This document shows positions 1-7,205 of a stretch of DNA of 13,844 bases, piece by piece; the first letter of the stretch is position 1; each line of letters starts with the position of its first letter. This stretch comes from Ruminococcus sp. UBA4350 (GTDB lineage Bacteria; Bacillota; Clostridia; Oscillospirales; Ruminococcaceae). The notes beneath the pieces were generated by a model. It was not told where the DNA came from. It was given only the letters and a program-made list of their open reading frames with translations, and did no database searches. The position numbers and the translations under genes were made by a program. The stretch covers positions 1 through 13,844 of the forward strand of contig DGSY01000151.1 of NCBI GenBank assembly GCA_002394125.1, given 5' to 3'.

Positions 1-1004
1 TGATTCCAGATATTGACCATGCGGTTGACCTTGTCATCCGAGGTATTGACATTGATGATGCCGAGGAGCTTGTCCCATGCAGCCTTCAGCTCAGCGAGAC
101 CTGCCGCGACCTTTTCGGGCGTATTGTACTTCTCGATCATGGCGTGCGCCTTGGTCTTGTTGATGGTCTGGCCGTCGGCCTCGAACTTCTGATCGACCGG
201 CATCTCGACATAGCCGAGGATGAAGACGAGCGTCTTGCTTTCGCCCGGCTGGAGCGTGATCTCCTTATAGTGGGATGCGATCGGGGACCAGCCGTCCGCG
301 AAGGAATTGGTGGCCTTGCCGTCGGTCACGGCCTGCGGATCGCCGAAGCCGTTATAGAGACCGATGAAGGAATCGCGGTCGGTATCGTAGCCGTCGATGG
401 AGTCATTGACGGTATAGAATGCGAAGTGATCGCGTCTGTCGCGGTACTCGGTCTTGTGATAGATCGTGGAGCCCTCGACCTCGACGCGGCCGGTGGAGAA
501 GTTTCTCTGGAAATTGGTGCAGTCGTCCTGCGCATCCCAGAGGCACCATTCTGCGAAGGAGAAGAGCTTGAAGGACTTTGCAGCGCCGCTCTCATTGGTG
601 AGGACGACCTGCTGAACTTCACCGTCATAGTTCTGCGGAACGAAGAAGGTGACCTCAGCCTTCAGGCCGTTCTTTGCACCGGTGATGACGGTATAGCCCA
701 TACCGTGGCGGCACTCATAGAAATCGAGCGCGGTCTTGACCGGCGACCAGCCCGGATTCCAGACGGTCTCGCCCTCCTTGATGTAGAAATATCTGCCGCC
801 CATGTCGATCGGGACATTGTTGTAGCGGTAGCGGGTAATGCGGCGGAGACGGGCATCCTTGTAGAAGCTGTAGCCGCCTGCGGTATTGGAGATCAGAGAG
901 AAGAACGCCTGTGTACCGAGGTAATTGATCCACGGATAAGGTGTCTGCGGGGACTGGATGACATATTCCTTGCGTTCGTCATCGAAGTGACCGAAAGATT
1001 TCAT
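1..1004 (-). CDS. GH94 cellobiose phosphorylase (N-terminal part, runs off window)
   Basis: Cellobiose phosphorylase converts cellobiose and phosphate to glucose-1-phosphate and glucose in the cytoplasm, which saves one ATP per disaccharide. The first 334 codons are present and the gene continues past position 1; the family is about 800 residues, so the catalytic (alpha/alpha)6 barrel is mostly outside. The visible part begins MKSFGHFDDE and carries family-typical strings such as TPYPWINYLG, SNTAGGYSFY, RLRRITRYRYN and NPGWSPVKT in the N-terminal beta-sandwich domain, which match cellobiose phosphorylases better than chitobiose or laminaribiose enzymes. The start is the ATG at 1002-1004, with AGGAG at 1013-1017 eight bases upstream. 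There is no signal peptide. It is transcribed alone from the promoter at 1073-1101, separate from the other genes here. Family assignment is near certain; substrate is inferred from sequence similarity. Confidence 0.93.
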   Translation of the reverse strand, partial: MKSFGHFDDERKEYVIQSPQTPYPWINYLGTQAFFSLISNTAGGYSFYKDARLRRITRYRYNNVPIDMGGRYFYIKEGETVWNPGWSPVKTALDFYECRHGMGYTVITGAKNGLKAEVTFFVPQNYDGEVQQVVLTNESGAAKSFKLFSFAEWCLWDAQDDCTNFQRNFSTGRVEVEGSTIYHKTEYRDRRDHFAFYTVNDSIDGYDTDRDSFIGLYNGFGDPQAVTDGKATNSFADGWSPIASHYKEITLQPGESKTLVFILGYVEMPVDQKFEADGQTINKTKAHAMIEKYNTPEKVAAGLAELKAAWDKLLGIINVNTSDDKVNRMVNIWN

Positions 1005-1072
1005 AGTTTTCGCTCCTTTTTTTGCAGAATAGTATTTGGGATATATTGCGCATGACTGCACAGATATACTTA

Positions 1073-1101
1073 ATTATAACATATGGCGGTAAAATATACA
1101 A
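1073..1101 (-). promoter_or_regulatory. Sigma-A type promoter of the GH94 gene
   Basis: On the minus strand, TTGTAT (1096-1101) is followed after 17 bases by a perfect TATAAT (1073-1078). Transcription would begin near 1066 and give a leader of about 62 nt before the ATG at 1004. I see no clear operator here. Confidence 0.75.
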
Positions 1102-1216
1102 GTCACTTTTTACACGAATTTTCCCTGTAAACCTACAGCATATTATACAAAGATAAAGGCGGCGCAGGGAACCGGATTTGTTTTTTTGCAGTATGCGGGA
1201 AAAATCGCAGGCAGAC

Positions 1217-1246
1217 AAAAACGGACGCTCAGTCCGGAGCGCCCGT
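1217..1246 (-). terminator. Rho-independent terminator of the housekeeping operon
   Basis: Read on the minus strand, a 10-bp stem (arms 1237-1246 and 1221-1230, one G:U pair) closes a six-base loop and runs directly into five T (A run at 1217-1221). It lies about 90 bases after the VanZ stop codon and protects the GH94 promoter from read-through. The stretch between it and that promoter (1102-1216) holds nothing else I can support. Confidence 0.8.
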
Positions 1247-1273
1247 CAGATTGCCGGTAAAGATATCGTTTTC

Positions 1274-1335
1274 ATAATGGGATTCTTAAGGGACAAGTCC
1301 CTTAAGCGGGGGTTTGGGGGCAGCGCCCCCATTAT
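1274..1335. repeat. 62-bp palindromic interspersed repeat (REP/MITE-like)
   Basis: The unit is bounded by perfect 8-bp inverted ends (ATAATGGG at 1274-1281, CCCATTAT at 1328-1335). It contains two further perfect hairpins: a 10-bp stem with a two-base loop built on CTTAAGGGAC (1285-1306), and GGGGGC-AGC-GCCCCC (1316-1330). It starts inside the last base of the VanZ stop codon. The layout resembles short GC-rich palindromic repeats that I recall being scattered in Ruminococcaceae intergenic regions; that resemblance is from memory. It encodes nothing and has no obvious target-site duplication. It could also act as a 3'-end stabiliser for the operon transcript. Confidence 0.7.
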
Positions 1336-1868
1336 CAATCCGCCGGAGGCACTTTTTTTGCGCGGCGCAGCCGGAGCCTTCTGCGGATCATGACCGCCAG
1401 CCACAGCACGGCAATGCCGGTGCAGGCGCCGGAAAGATCAATGAACACATCGCGCAGCTCGCAGCTTCTGCCCGGCACGAATGCCTGATGCAGCTCATCG
1501 CTTCCGGCATAGAGAAACGACAAAAGCGCCGGAAGCCATAGCTCCGTTTTCCGGAGCGGCAGCCGGCTGTTTTGCGGCCAGAGCCGGACATCTGCCGAGA
1601 GCAGACATCCGAGCAGCGCATATTCAGAAAAATGTCCGAGCTTCCGGAAGACAGTGTGCAGCTGATCCATGATCTGCTGCTGCGTGTCAGCGGAGCGCTC
1701 CTCCCAGTGCGGTACAAAAACGGCCAGCAGCCTTCGCAGGAGCGTGCCGCTCATATCGGCAGATTCCGTACTGTCCTTTGCGGAGAACAGAAAGATCACG
1801 CACATCCAGAGCACCGTCAGCACGATGCAGAGGATCAGCGCCCTGCGGCGCGTGATTATTTTTCCCAA
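1335..1868 (-). CDS. VanZ-family membrane protein
   Basis: A 177-residue integral membrane protein of the VanZ-like family (named after the teicoplanin-resistance gene vanZ; the biochemical role is unknown for most members). Family signatures are visible: RKLGHFSEYALLG around residues 75-87, DELHQAFVPGR around 124-134, and DVFIDLSGACTG around 140-151. Membrane segments lie near 10-28, 80-92, 111-122 and 143-161, and the RRR before the first fits a cytoplasmic N terminus. The chosen start is TTG at 1866-1868, with AAGGA at 1878-1882 nine bases upstream; it overlaps the preceding gene by 13 bp, so translation is probably coupled. The first internal Met, near residue 22, would cut into membrane segment 1, which argues against it. 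It is the last gene of the operon. Nothing in the sequence shows that it gives antibiotic resistance. Confidence 0.85.
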   Translation of the reverse strand: MGKIITRRRALILCIVLTVLWMCVIFLFSAKDSTESADMSGTLLRRLLAVFVPHWEERSADTQQQIMDQLHTVFRKLGHFSEYALLGCLLSADVRLWPQNSRLPLRKTELWLPALLSFLYAGSDELHQAFVPGRSCELRDVFIDLSGACTGIAVLWLAVMIRRRLRLRRAKKVPPAD

Positions 1869-2299
1869 CTGCTCTTTTCCTTGCGGAGATCGGTCAGCAG
1901 GACATTGAGCTTTGCTTCAGTCTCGGTCAGCGCCTGAAGGACATAGGCAGAGGTCGCATCCTTGGTCTGCTCACACTTGGTCTTGGTCTTTGCGAGGATC
2001 TCATGTGCCCGCTTCTTGGATTCCTCGACGATCGCATTCTCGGCGACGAGCGCCTTCGCGCGCTCCTCGGCGCCGTGGATGATGCTTTCCGCGTTGGTCT
2101 GGGCTTCCTTCATGATGCGGTCGCAGTCATAGTCAATGGTCTGTGCGCGCTTCATTTCCTTCGGCATATTGAGACGGATATCATTGACCAGCTCACGGAG
2201 ACGGTCGCCGTCGATGACGACCTTATGTGCTGCGAGCGGAAATGCCTTTGCATTATCCAGCAGATCATCCATTTCGTCGAGGATATCAAATACACTCAT
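1856..2299 (-). CDS. DivIVA-like / ATPase-subunit-like coiled-coil protein
   Basis: A 147-residue soluble protein of the small family found directly after coaD in many Clostridia, often labelled 'ATPase' or 'V-type ATPase subunit H-like'. The N terminus (FDILDEMDDLLDNAKAFPL, then a valine/aspartate-rich turn and RLRELVNDIRLNMPKE) is the conserved part. From about residue 47 to the end it is charged, alanine-rich and predicted as a long coiled coil (EAQTNAESIIHGAEERAKAL and on). There is no nucleotide-binding motif, so 'ATPase' should not be read as enzymatic. Its ATG overlaps the coaD stop codon in an ATGA arrangement, and an AGGA lies just upstream within coaD. A structural or division-associated role like DivIVA/GpsB is inference from the coiled-coil layout only. 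Confidence 0.75.
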   Translation of the reverse strand: MSVFDILDEMDDLLDNAKAFPLAAHKVVIDGDRLRELVNDIRLNMPKEMKRAQTIDYDCDRIMKEAQTNAESIIHGAEERAKALVAENAIVEESKKRAHEILAKTKTKCEQTKDATSAYVLQALTETEAKLNVLLTDLRKEKSSWEK

Positions 2300-2889
2300 T
2301 CTGATTCTTCCTTTCTGATTGCATTTGCAAATTGCTGCACCTGCCGGAGCTCCTGCGGGCTTGCCGCGCCGCCGGCGGGTGATTTTGACTTGGTTCTGTG
2401 CAGCCGTTCGAGGATGACATTCTGGATCTCTGCGGGAACGAAGCTGCTGATGTCGCCGCCGAGCGCGGCAATCTGTCTGACGATACTGGAACTGAGATAC
2501 ATATTCTCGGCAGATGTCGTCAGGAAAACGGTCTCGGCACCGGGAAAGAGCTTCTTGTTGCCGAGTGCCATCTGAAATTCATATTCAAAGTCCGTGACGG
2601 CGCGCAGTCCCTTGACGATCGCATCCGCACCGACTCTGCGGACATAATCCGCGAGCAGCTCATCCTCCAGAATATCAATGACGATATTGTCGAAGTCCTT
2701 CGTGACCTTTTCGATCATGAGCAGGCGCTCGGTGAGGGTAAAGACGGGATGTTTTTCGAGATTTGCGGAGACCAGCACGATGACCTTGTCAAAGAGCTTT
2801 GCAGCTCTGCTGATGATATCGAGATGTCCGTATGTGACCGGGTCGAAGCTGCCGGGGCAGACTGCGACGCGGCGTGTCTTTTCACTCAT
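2296..2889 (-). CDS. coaD: Phosphopantetheine adenylyltransferase
   Basis: CoaD joins 4'-phosphopantetheine and ATP to form dephospho-CoA, the penultimate step of coenzyme A synthesis, in the cytoplasm. The nucleotidyltransferase signature is intact: PGSFDPVTYGHLDI at residues 12-25 with the TxGH motif (Thr19, His22), Lys46 in the LEKHP segment, KGLR with Arg96, and the C-terminal YLSSSIVRQIA at 131-141. The enzyme core ends near residue 164. The protein is 197 residues against about 160 usual for the family; the extra roughly 33 residues form a Lys/Pro/Gly linker and a short charged, Gln-rich tail. ATG at 2887-2889 has AAGGA eight bases upstream. It follows rsmD by 33 bp and overlaps the next gene by 4 bp, an order common in Firmicutes. 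Confidence 0.96.
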   Translation of the reverse strand: MSEKTRRVAVCPGSFDPVTYGHLDIISRAAKLFDKVIVLVSANLEKHPVFTLTERLLMIEKVTKDFDNIVIDILEDELLADYVRRVGADAIVKGLRAVTDFEYEFQMALGNKKLFPGAETVFLTTSAENMYLSSSIVRQIAALGGDISSFVPAEIQNVILERLHRTKSKSPAGGAASPQELRQVQQFANAIRKEESE

Positions 2890-2922
2890 GGGTGATATCC
2901 TTTCACTGCGGGGGCTTTGGCC

Positions 2923-3474
2923 TTATGCCTCATCCTCAGACAGATTCCGATAGATACTAATTATTATTTTACCATATTTTTTCTGCTTTTGCAAGTCAAA
3001 ATACAGAATTCTCTCAGATAATTTGCATTCCGGCTCATGTTCGCAGACGATTATGCCGTTTTTTTGCATTTTTTCGGCGAGCAGAGGGAGGATCTGCGGT
3101 AAAATGTCGTGACGGTAGGGCGGATCGAGAAATGCGATATCAAAGCGCTCAGTCGTCCGCTGGAGATAGCTGACCGCATCGGAGCGCAGCACGGATGACC
3201 GTTCGGCGAAGCCGCAGGCCTTGACATTCTGCTTGATGCAGGCAAGCGCACGGGGATCGGCGTCGATGAAGACCGCGCCGGATGCACCGCGGCTCAGCGC
3301 TTCGATGCCCATTTGTCCGCTGCCGGCAAAGAGGTCGAGTACCTTTGCGCCGGGAAAATCGAATTGCAGCGCGGAGCAGACGGCTTCCTTGACCTTGTCG
3401 GTCGTCGGCCGGGTATCGAGACCCTCCGGCGTGAGGAGCTTATGTCCGCGCGCGGTTCCGGTAATAACACGCAT
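2923..3474 (-). CDS. rsmD: 16S rRNA (guanine(966)-N2)-methyltransferase
   Basis: RsmD transfers a methyl group from S-adenosylmethionine to N2 of G966 of 16S rRNA during small-subunit assembly. At 183 residues it has the usual family length. The N terminus MRVITGTARG is diagnostic. The SAM-binding motif I is VLDLFAGSGQMGIEALSRGA (residues 45-64), an acidic residue follows in VFIDAD (68-73), and the catalytic motif IV is FLDPPY (115-120). The ATG at 3472-3474 has AAAGGAAA just upstream. It lies 25 bp after the GH25 muramidase gene and 33 bp before coaD on the same strand. The rsmD-coaD pair is a conserved Firmicutes arrangement; the preceding lysozyme gene is not a usual partner. Confidence 0.95.
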   Translation of the reverse strand: MRVITGTARGHKLLTPEGLDTRPTTDKVKEAVCSALQFDFPGAKVLDLFAGSGQMGIEALSRGASGAVFIDADPRALACIKQNVKACGFAERSSVLRSDAVSYLQRTTERFDIAFLDPPYRHDILPQILPLLAEKMQKNGIIVCEHEPECKLSERILYFDLQKQKKYGKIIISIYRNLSEDEA

Positions 3475-3499
3475 AGCGGTTTCCTTTCAGTCTGTGATA

Positions 3500-4276
3500 T
3501 CAGGATGCGGCAGCACTCAGCGGATCATATCCCGCAAAGCTGCGGAAATCCTCCATGCTGCCGCGGAAGGTATTCAGGTCGATCCGCACATCGCCGCCGG
3601 AATAGCCCTCCAGTCTGCCGCGGGGATTATACTGCCAGAATGTCCATTCCGGCGAGAATTCCTCAGAGGGCGCGGTAAAAATCGAACGGATCCAGAGTGT
3701 ATACGAGAGATCGGTGCCGCTGAGATAGGTCTCCCAGCATTGCCGCGTCGTATAGATGATCGGCTTTTTGCCGTAGATGCCCTGAAATCTGGCGAGCAGA
3801 ATGCGCAGGCTCTCGCGGACTGCGTTCACATCCGGCAGATTGTCGGAGCGGTAGAACTCCAGATCAATGACCGGCGGGAGCGCATCCTCGATATCCGGCA
3901 CGGCCGAGATGAAATTCGCGGCCTGCGTTTCGGCGGAGCTGTCGAAGCTGAAAAAGTGGTAGGCGCCGACATAAAGCCCGGCCTTCCGCGCATTCTCCCA
4001 GTTTTCCGCAAAGCAGTCGTCTCCCGTACCGGAGCCCTCGGTCGCCTTGATGAAAGCAAAGGTGATCCCCTGCTTTGCGATCGTGTCCCAGTCAATGCTG
4101 CCCTGATAGTGCGATGCATCCACGCCGCGCACAGGGTATTTTTTTGACGAGGGCATATTGAACCAGATCACGCCGCTGTCGATCACATACCAGACCGCGA
4201 GGGTACATAGCACAAGTGCGATGAGCGCAGCCAGAAATCGCTGCTTCTTCGTAACTGTCAATCGGCTGCTCCTCAC
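3500..4276 (-). CDS. Membrane-anchored GH25 muramidase (lysozyme-type)
   Basis: GH25 enzymes hydrolyse the beta-1,4 bond between N-acetylmuramic acid and N-acetylglucosamine in peptidoglycan. A short basic N terminus and one membrane segment (about residues 14-32) act as an uncleaved anchor; the rest is one extracytoplasmic GH25 domain. Visible family motifs are RGVDASHYQGSIDW with Asp53, FAFIKATEG with Glu80, the catalytic DxE pair Asp138/Glu140 in VIDLEF, WTFWQY near 222, and RIDLNTF near 237. There is no cell-wall-binding repeat. The listed start is GTG at 4274-4276, overlapping the stop of the upstream gene (GTGA). A TTG at 4259-4261 is in frame with a better ribosome site and would remove five residues without changing topology. 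A role in cell-wall remodelling by the host cell is more likely than phage lysis, because it is anchored and sits among housekeeping genes. Confidence 0.92.
   Translation of the reverse strand: MRSSRLTVTKKQRFLAALIALVLCTLAVWYVIDSGVIWFNMPSSKKYPVRGVDASHYQGSIDWDTIAKQGITFAFIKATEGSGTGDDCFAENWENARKAGLYVGAYHFFSFDSSAETQAANFISAVPDIEDALPPVIDLEFYRSDNLPDVNAVRESLRILLARFQGIYGKKPIIYTTRQCWETYLSGTDLSYTLWIRSIFTAPSEEFSPEWTFWQYNPRGRLEGYSGGDVRIDLNTFRGSMEDFRSFAGYDPLSAAAS
4269..4274 (-). promoter_or_regulatory. Ribosome binding site inside the start of the GH25 ORF
   Basis: On the minus strand GAGGAG lies here, seven bases before the in-frame TTG at 4259-4261. The GTG at 4274-4276 has only a weak GAAGA upstream but overlaps the previous stop codon. 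The true start is therefore either the coupled GTG or the TTG; the sequence alone leaves this open. Confidence 0.5.
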
Positions 4277-4911
4277 TGATCTTCAGAGCTGCGCTTGCTG
4301 CGGCGTCTGCGGCGCGGGCGGTCGCTGCGTCTGACGCGCTGACGGTCGGAGCTGCGTTCAAGATCCGCTGTCTCATCGGTATCGTATTCCAGATCGCGGC
4401 GGCGATGCTTTTTTCTGCTGCCGGCGCGTCTGGCGCTGCGCTTCGGTTCGGAGAAAACGAATCTCGAAAGCCCTGCCGTCACAACGCCGACCACCGCGAT
4501 CGCAATGAACAAAAATTTCGCGAGCTTTTGTTCCGAATCACGCGGGATGCGGTAATTGCCGGTCGGGGTGCGGTAGATGTCGATCTCCTTTTGATCGCCG
4601 ACCTTGACCTCATTCTCAAAGAGAGCTGAATCCTTAAAGATCTCGCCCTCTACCTCGAAGGAAAGCTTTGCCTTCCAGTACATCTTGCGGAAGCCGTTTT
4701 CGTCCTTCCGCGTGACCGTGTCCAGATCGTACACAGTTGCCGTGACGGTGCGCTTATCGTCGGAGTTTTCATATTCGTTCGCCTTCTGGATGCTGAAAAG
4801 CGTGCCGATAATGCCGACGACCACCAGCACCAGTGCGACGATATATCCGGAGCGCAGACTCAGGTGGCGTTCCTTTCTTGCTTTTTCTCTCCGTGCAGCC
4901 CGTTTGCTCAT
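4273..4911 (-). CDS. DUF3592-like two-helix membrane protein with Arg-rich tail
   Basis: A 212-residue protein of unknown function. A basic N terminus (KRAARREKARKERH) precedes membrane segment 1 (about 22-42). An extracytoplasmic domain of about 85 residues follows, with a TVTATVYD strand, a YWKAKLSFEVEGE strand and an IYRTPTGNYRIP strand, the pattern seen in DUF3592 proteins. Membrane segment 2 (about 131-150) leads to a cytoplasmic tail of 60 residues that is very rich in Arg, Ser and acidic residues (RRRRRSKRSS near the end) and probably disordered. The ATG at 4909-4911 has a full AAAGGAGG eight bases upstream. It is the first gene of the six-gene run and overlaps the GH25 gene by 4 bp. 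A link to cell-envelope work is inferred from that neighbour only. Confidence 0.75.
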   Translation of the reverse strand: MSKRAARREKARKERHLSLRSGYIVALVLVVVGIIGTLFSIQKANEYENSDDKRTVTATVYDLDTVTRKDENGFRKMYWKAKLSFEVEGEIFKDSALFENEVKVGDQKEIDIYRTPTGNYRIPRDSEQKLAKFLFIAIAVVGVVTAGLSRFVFSEPKRSARRAGSRKKHRRRDLEYDTDETADLERSSDRQRVRRSDRPRRRRRSKRSSEDQ

Positions 4912-4939
4912 AATCGGGACCCTCCTTTGAAAATGCGTG

Positions 4940-4966
4940 AAAAATGGCTCTGCGGCTTTCCGCAGA
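4940..4966 (-). terminator. Hairpin terminator after the GH74 gene (moderate)
   Basis: On the minus strand a perfect 7-bp stem (TCTGCGG/CCGCAGA, 4949-4966) with a four-base loop is followed after GCCA by five T (A run at 4940-4944). It starts 27 bases after the GH74 stop codon. The gap before the T run makes it weaker than the terminator at 1217-1246, so some read-through into the DUF3592 gene is plausible. Confidence 0.6.
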
Positions 4967-4993
4967 AATGGATGCTGTTACAGCGGACGAATG

Positions 4994-7180
4994 TTATTCC
5001 GTGACCTGTCCTTTGATGATGCCGCGGCCGTTTGTCGCAAAATAGAATTTGCCGTATTCTGTCGCATCACCTGTGATCGAGGGCGTCAGATTGCCGAAGC
5101 CGTCTTTTTCCGTCGTGAGCTTGCTGAAGCTCTTTCCGTGATCCTCTGTCATATAGATCCCGCTGCCCGTGCCGTTTGCTTCGCCCATGAAGTAGAGCGG
5201 CATGATCTTGCTTCCGGCAGCGGCAGCACCGATGCCGATCGCATTCGCGGAAACACCCTTGATATAGTTGACCGTCTTTGCGTAGTCGTCCGAATAGCCG
5301 AGGCTGACGCCGGAGCGGATCCAGACAGCGCCGGGCTGCTCCGCAGAGGGCACCAGCTCCGCATTGTCGGAGACCGCAAGGCCGGTCGCGGCGAAATTCG
5401 TGCCGCTGTCCTTTGAGAGATAGATGCTGCCGCCGCAGACCGCATAAATGATCTGCGGATCGGTCGGATCGGGATAGATCCGTGCATTCAGGCCGAGCCC
5501 GTTGGATTTATACCACGATGTGCCGAGATCCGTCGAGAAGTAGGCGGGAGCGCTCAGCTTGCCCGGAACCCAGAACAGCACGCTGCCGTCCGCATTCAGC
5601 GCGACAGTGCCGTTCGGCGTGCGCTCAGGGAGCTTCGGAACGGGCGTCCATGTGCTGCCGCCGTCGGTCGTGACGGTCAGCGGCGCTTTCTTGCTGTCAT
5701 TTGCGTAGACGGCGATATTGCCGTTCTGCCATGCGGCAGCGAGATCGGATGCCGTGCCGTTCTTCATGAAATGTGCATCGTCCGGCCGTGCTTCAGCCGA
5801 GAGATGCGAGAAGCCGGTCAGGTCGCCCATGATCGAATAGAGCGCGGGCGAGCCGTCCTTCTGCGGGACGGAAACGACCTTGAATACGGCAGTTTCCTCG
5901 ATCCCGTGCGCATCGAATGCCGCCGTGACGGGCTTGCCGCTGCCGAGCGCGGTGAGATCGCGCGTGCAGTAGAGTGTCGCGCCGGTGCCCCATGTGACCG
6001 CGTCGCTGTTGAAGGGGTCGATCTCAAGATCCGCCATCCACCAGCCGATCGAGGCATTCTGCTCGCCGCGTCCCCAGTCGAGCCATTCGGCATCGGAGAC
6101 ATCCATCTGATAATTCGTTTCGGTATTGGAGAAAAACGGCGTCCATGTATCGCCGCCGTCTGTGGAGCGGTAGATATTCTCGCCGCGGTCGCTCCAGAAT
6201 CCGAGCGTGCCGCAGACGACCGTATCCGGATCGCTGCCGTCCACGGAAATGCCGGAGAATCCGCCGTATCTGCCGTCGCCGCACTGCGGTGTGATATCCT
6301 CGAATTTGTCCTTTCCGGTATCGAACCGACAGACCGCGCCATCCTTGACCGCCGCATTCGGGCCGCAGGAATCGGCGTAGCAGAGATAGAGATATCCGTT
6401 TGCGGAGATATCTGCGCGCAGCGGATACATTCCGGGGAGATTGGCGGGCAGAGCCTCGAAGGTCTTGCCGCCGTCCTTTGAGCGGTAGATGCATTCGCCG
6501 TTCTGCATTGCGCAGCCGACATACATATCATTGCTCTCCGGCGCAAATTCGATCCACATGACGCCGATCTGGTTCTTCTCCTGAAAATAGTCGCCGGTGA
6601 CCGGGAATGCGCTGCATTTCTCCCATGTTTTGCCGTAATCCCCGCTGACATAGAGCCCGTCTGTGCGGGAGCCGCAGAAGACCTGCCTGTTGTCTTTTGG
6701 ATTGACGGCGAGCCGTTCGCCGACGCCTCTGCCGGACATATTGCCGCCCATTGCAAAGGGCATATCGACCTGCTCCCATGTGTCGCCGTAATCCTCCGAG
6801 CGCAGGATCGCGCCGTTGGAGCCGGCATAGGTGCCGCAGGAGAGATAGACTCTGCCGGCCTCGACCGGATCGCAGGCGATCGCCTCGATGCCGATGAGAT
6901 TCCAGTTGTCGGAATTGACGCCGCCGAGATGATCGGTGATCGGCACCCATGCCGCATCGCCCTCGCGTCTGCGGTAGGCGCCGCCGATATCGGTGCGGCA
7001 GTATTTGAGTCCGGATTCAGCTTTGCTGTAAACGATGCCGGGGATATATCCGCCGCCGCCGATCGCAGCATTGCCGAATTCGGTCTTGCGTGTCTGCGGA
7101 GCGCTCCCGCCGGCGCAGCCGACCGAGCCGGCCGCAGCAGCGAGTGCCGCCGCGAGCAAAAGAATTTTTGCTGCTTGCAT
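4994..7180 (-). CDS. GH74 xyloglucanase-type endo-glucanase, exported (probable lipoprotein)
   Basis: GH74 enzymes are inverting endo-beta-1,4-glucanases, mostly active on xyloglucan, built from two seven-bladed beta-propellers. The 728-residue protein starts with a signal peptide ending in GSVGC; Cys22 could be lipidated, though the lipobox is atypical because it lacks Leu at -3. The rest is the catalytic module. Asp64 in CRTDIGGAYR and Asp453 in MGDLTGF occupy the matching places in the two propellers and are the expected catalytic acids. GIEETAVFKVVS (426-437) is a typical string before the second. Many Asp-box-like turns appear, e.g. STDGGDTW, SGDYGKTW, SKDGGKTF, TTDGGSTW. No carbohydrate-binding module or dockerin follows, so it is probably membrane-tethered rather than cellulosomal. 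ATG at 7178-7180 has AAGGA ten bases upstream, 25 bp after the GH36 gene. It is last in the glycan operon. Exact substrate is inferred. Confidence 0.93.
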   Translation of the reverse strand: MQAAKILLLAAALAAAAGSVGCAGGSAPQTRKTEFGNAAIGGGGYIPGIVYSKAESGLKYCRTDIGGAYRRREGDAAWVPITDHLGGVNSDNWNLIGIEAIACDPVEAGRVYLSCGTYAGSNGAILRSEDYGDTWEQVDMPFAMGGNMSGRGVGERLAVNPKDNRQVFCGSRTDGLYVSGDYGKTWEKCSAFPVTGDYFQEKNQIGVMWIEFAPESNDMYVGCAMQNGECIYRSKDGGKTFEALPANLPGMYPLRADISANGYLYLCYADSCGPNAAVKDGAVCRFDTGKDKFEDITPQCGDGRYGGFSGISVDGSDPDTVVCGTLGFWSDRGENIYRSTDGGDTWTPFFSNTETNYQMDVSDAEWLDWGRGEQNASIGWWMADLEIDPFNSDAVTWGTGATLYCTRDLTALGSGKPVTAAFDAHGIEETAVFKVVSVPQKDGSPALYSIMGDLTGFSHLSAEARPDDAHFMKNGTASDLAAAWQNGNIAVYANDSKKAPLTVTTDGGSTWTPVPKLPERTPNGTVALNADGSVLFWVPGKLSAPAYFSTDLGTSWYKSNGLGLNARIYPDPTDPQIIYAVCGGSIYLSKDSGTNFAATGLAVSDNAELVPSAEQPGAVWIRSGVSLGYSDDYAKTVNYIKGVSANAIGIGAAAAGSKIMPLYFMGEANGTGSGIYMTEDHGKSFSKLTTEKDGFGNLTPSITGDATEYGKFYFATNGRGIIKGQVTE

Positions 7181-7205
7181 GATAACGCTTTCCTTATATG
7201 ATATT

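Noticed and set aside
144..1055. 303-codon plus-strand frame opposite GH94
   Set aside because: Antisense shadow; composition rich in Ile/Gly/Glu from reverse-complemented GH94 codons, with no ribosome site.
979..1218. 79-codon minus-strand frame in the gap before GH94
   Set aside because: It overlaps the GH94 start, promoter and leader in another frame; no ribosome site and no recognisable product.
1335..1868. Teicoplanin-resistance determinant
   Set aside because: VanZ-family signatures are clear, but the family is broad, and no vanHAX-type genes are nearby.
3500..4276. Prophage endolysin
   Set aside because: The GH25 domain is membrane-anchored and lies in an operon with rsmD and coaD; no holin or phage structural gene is present.
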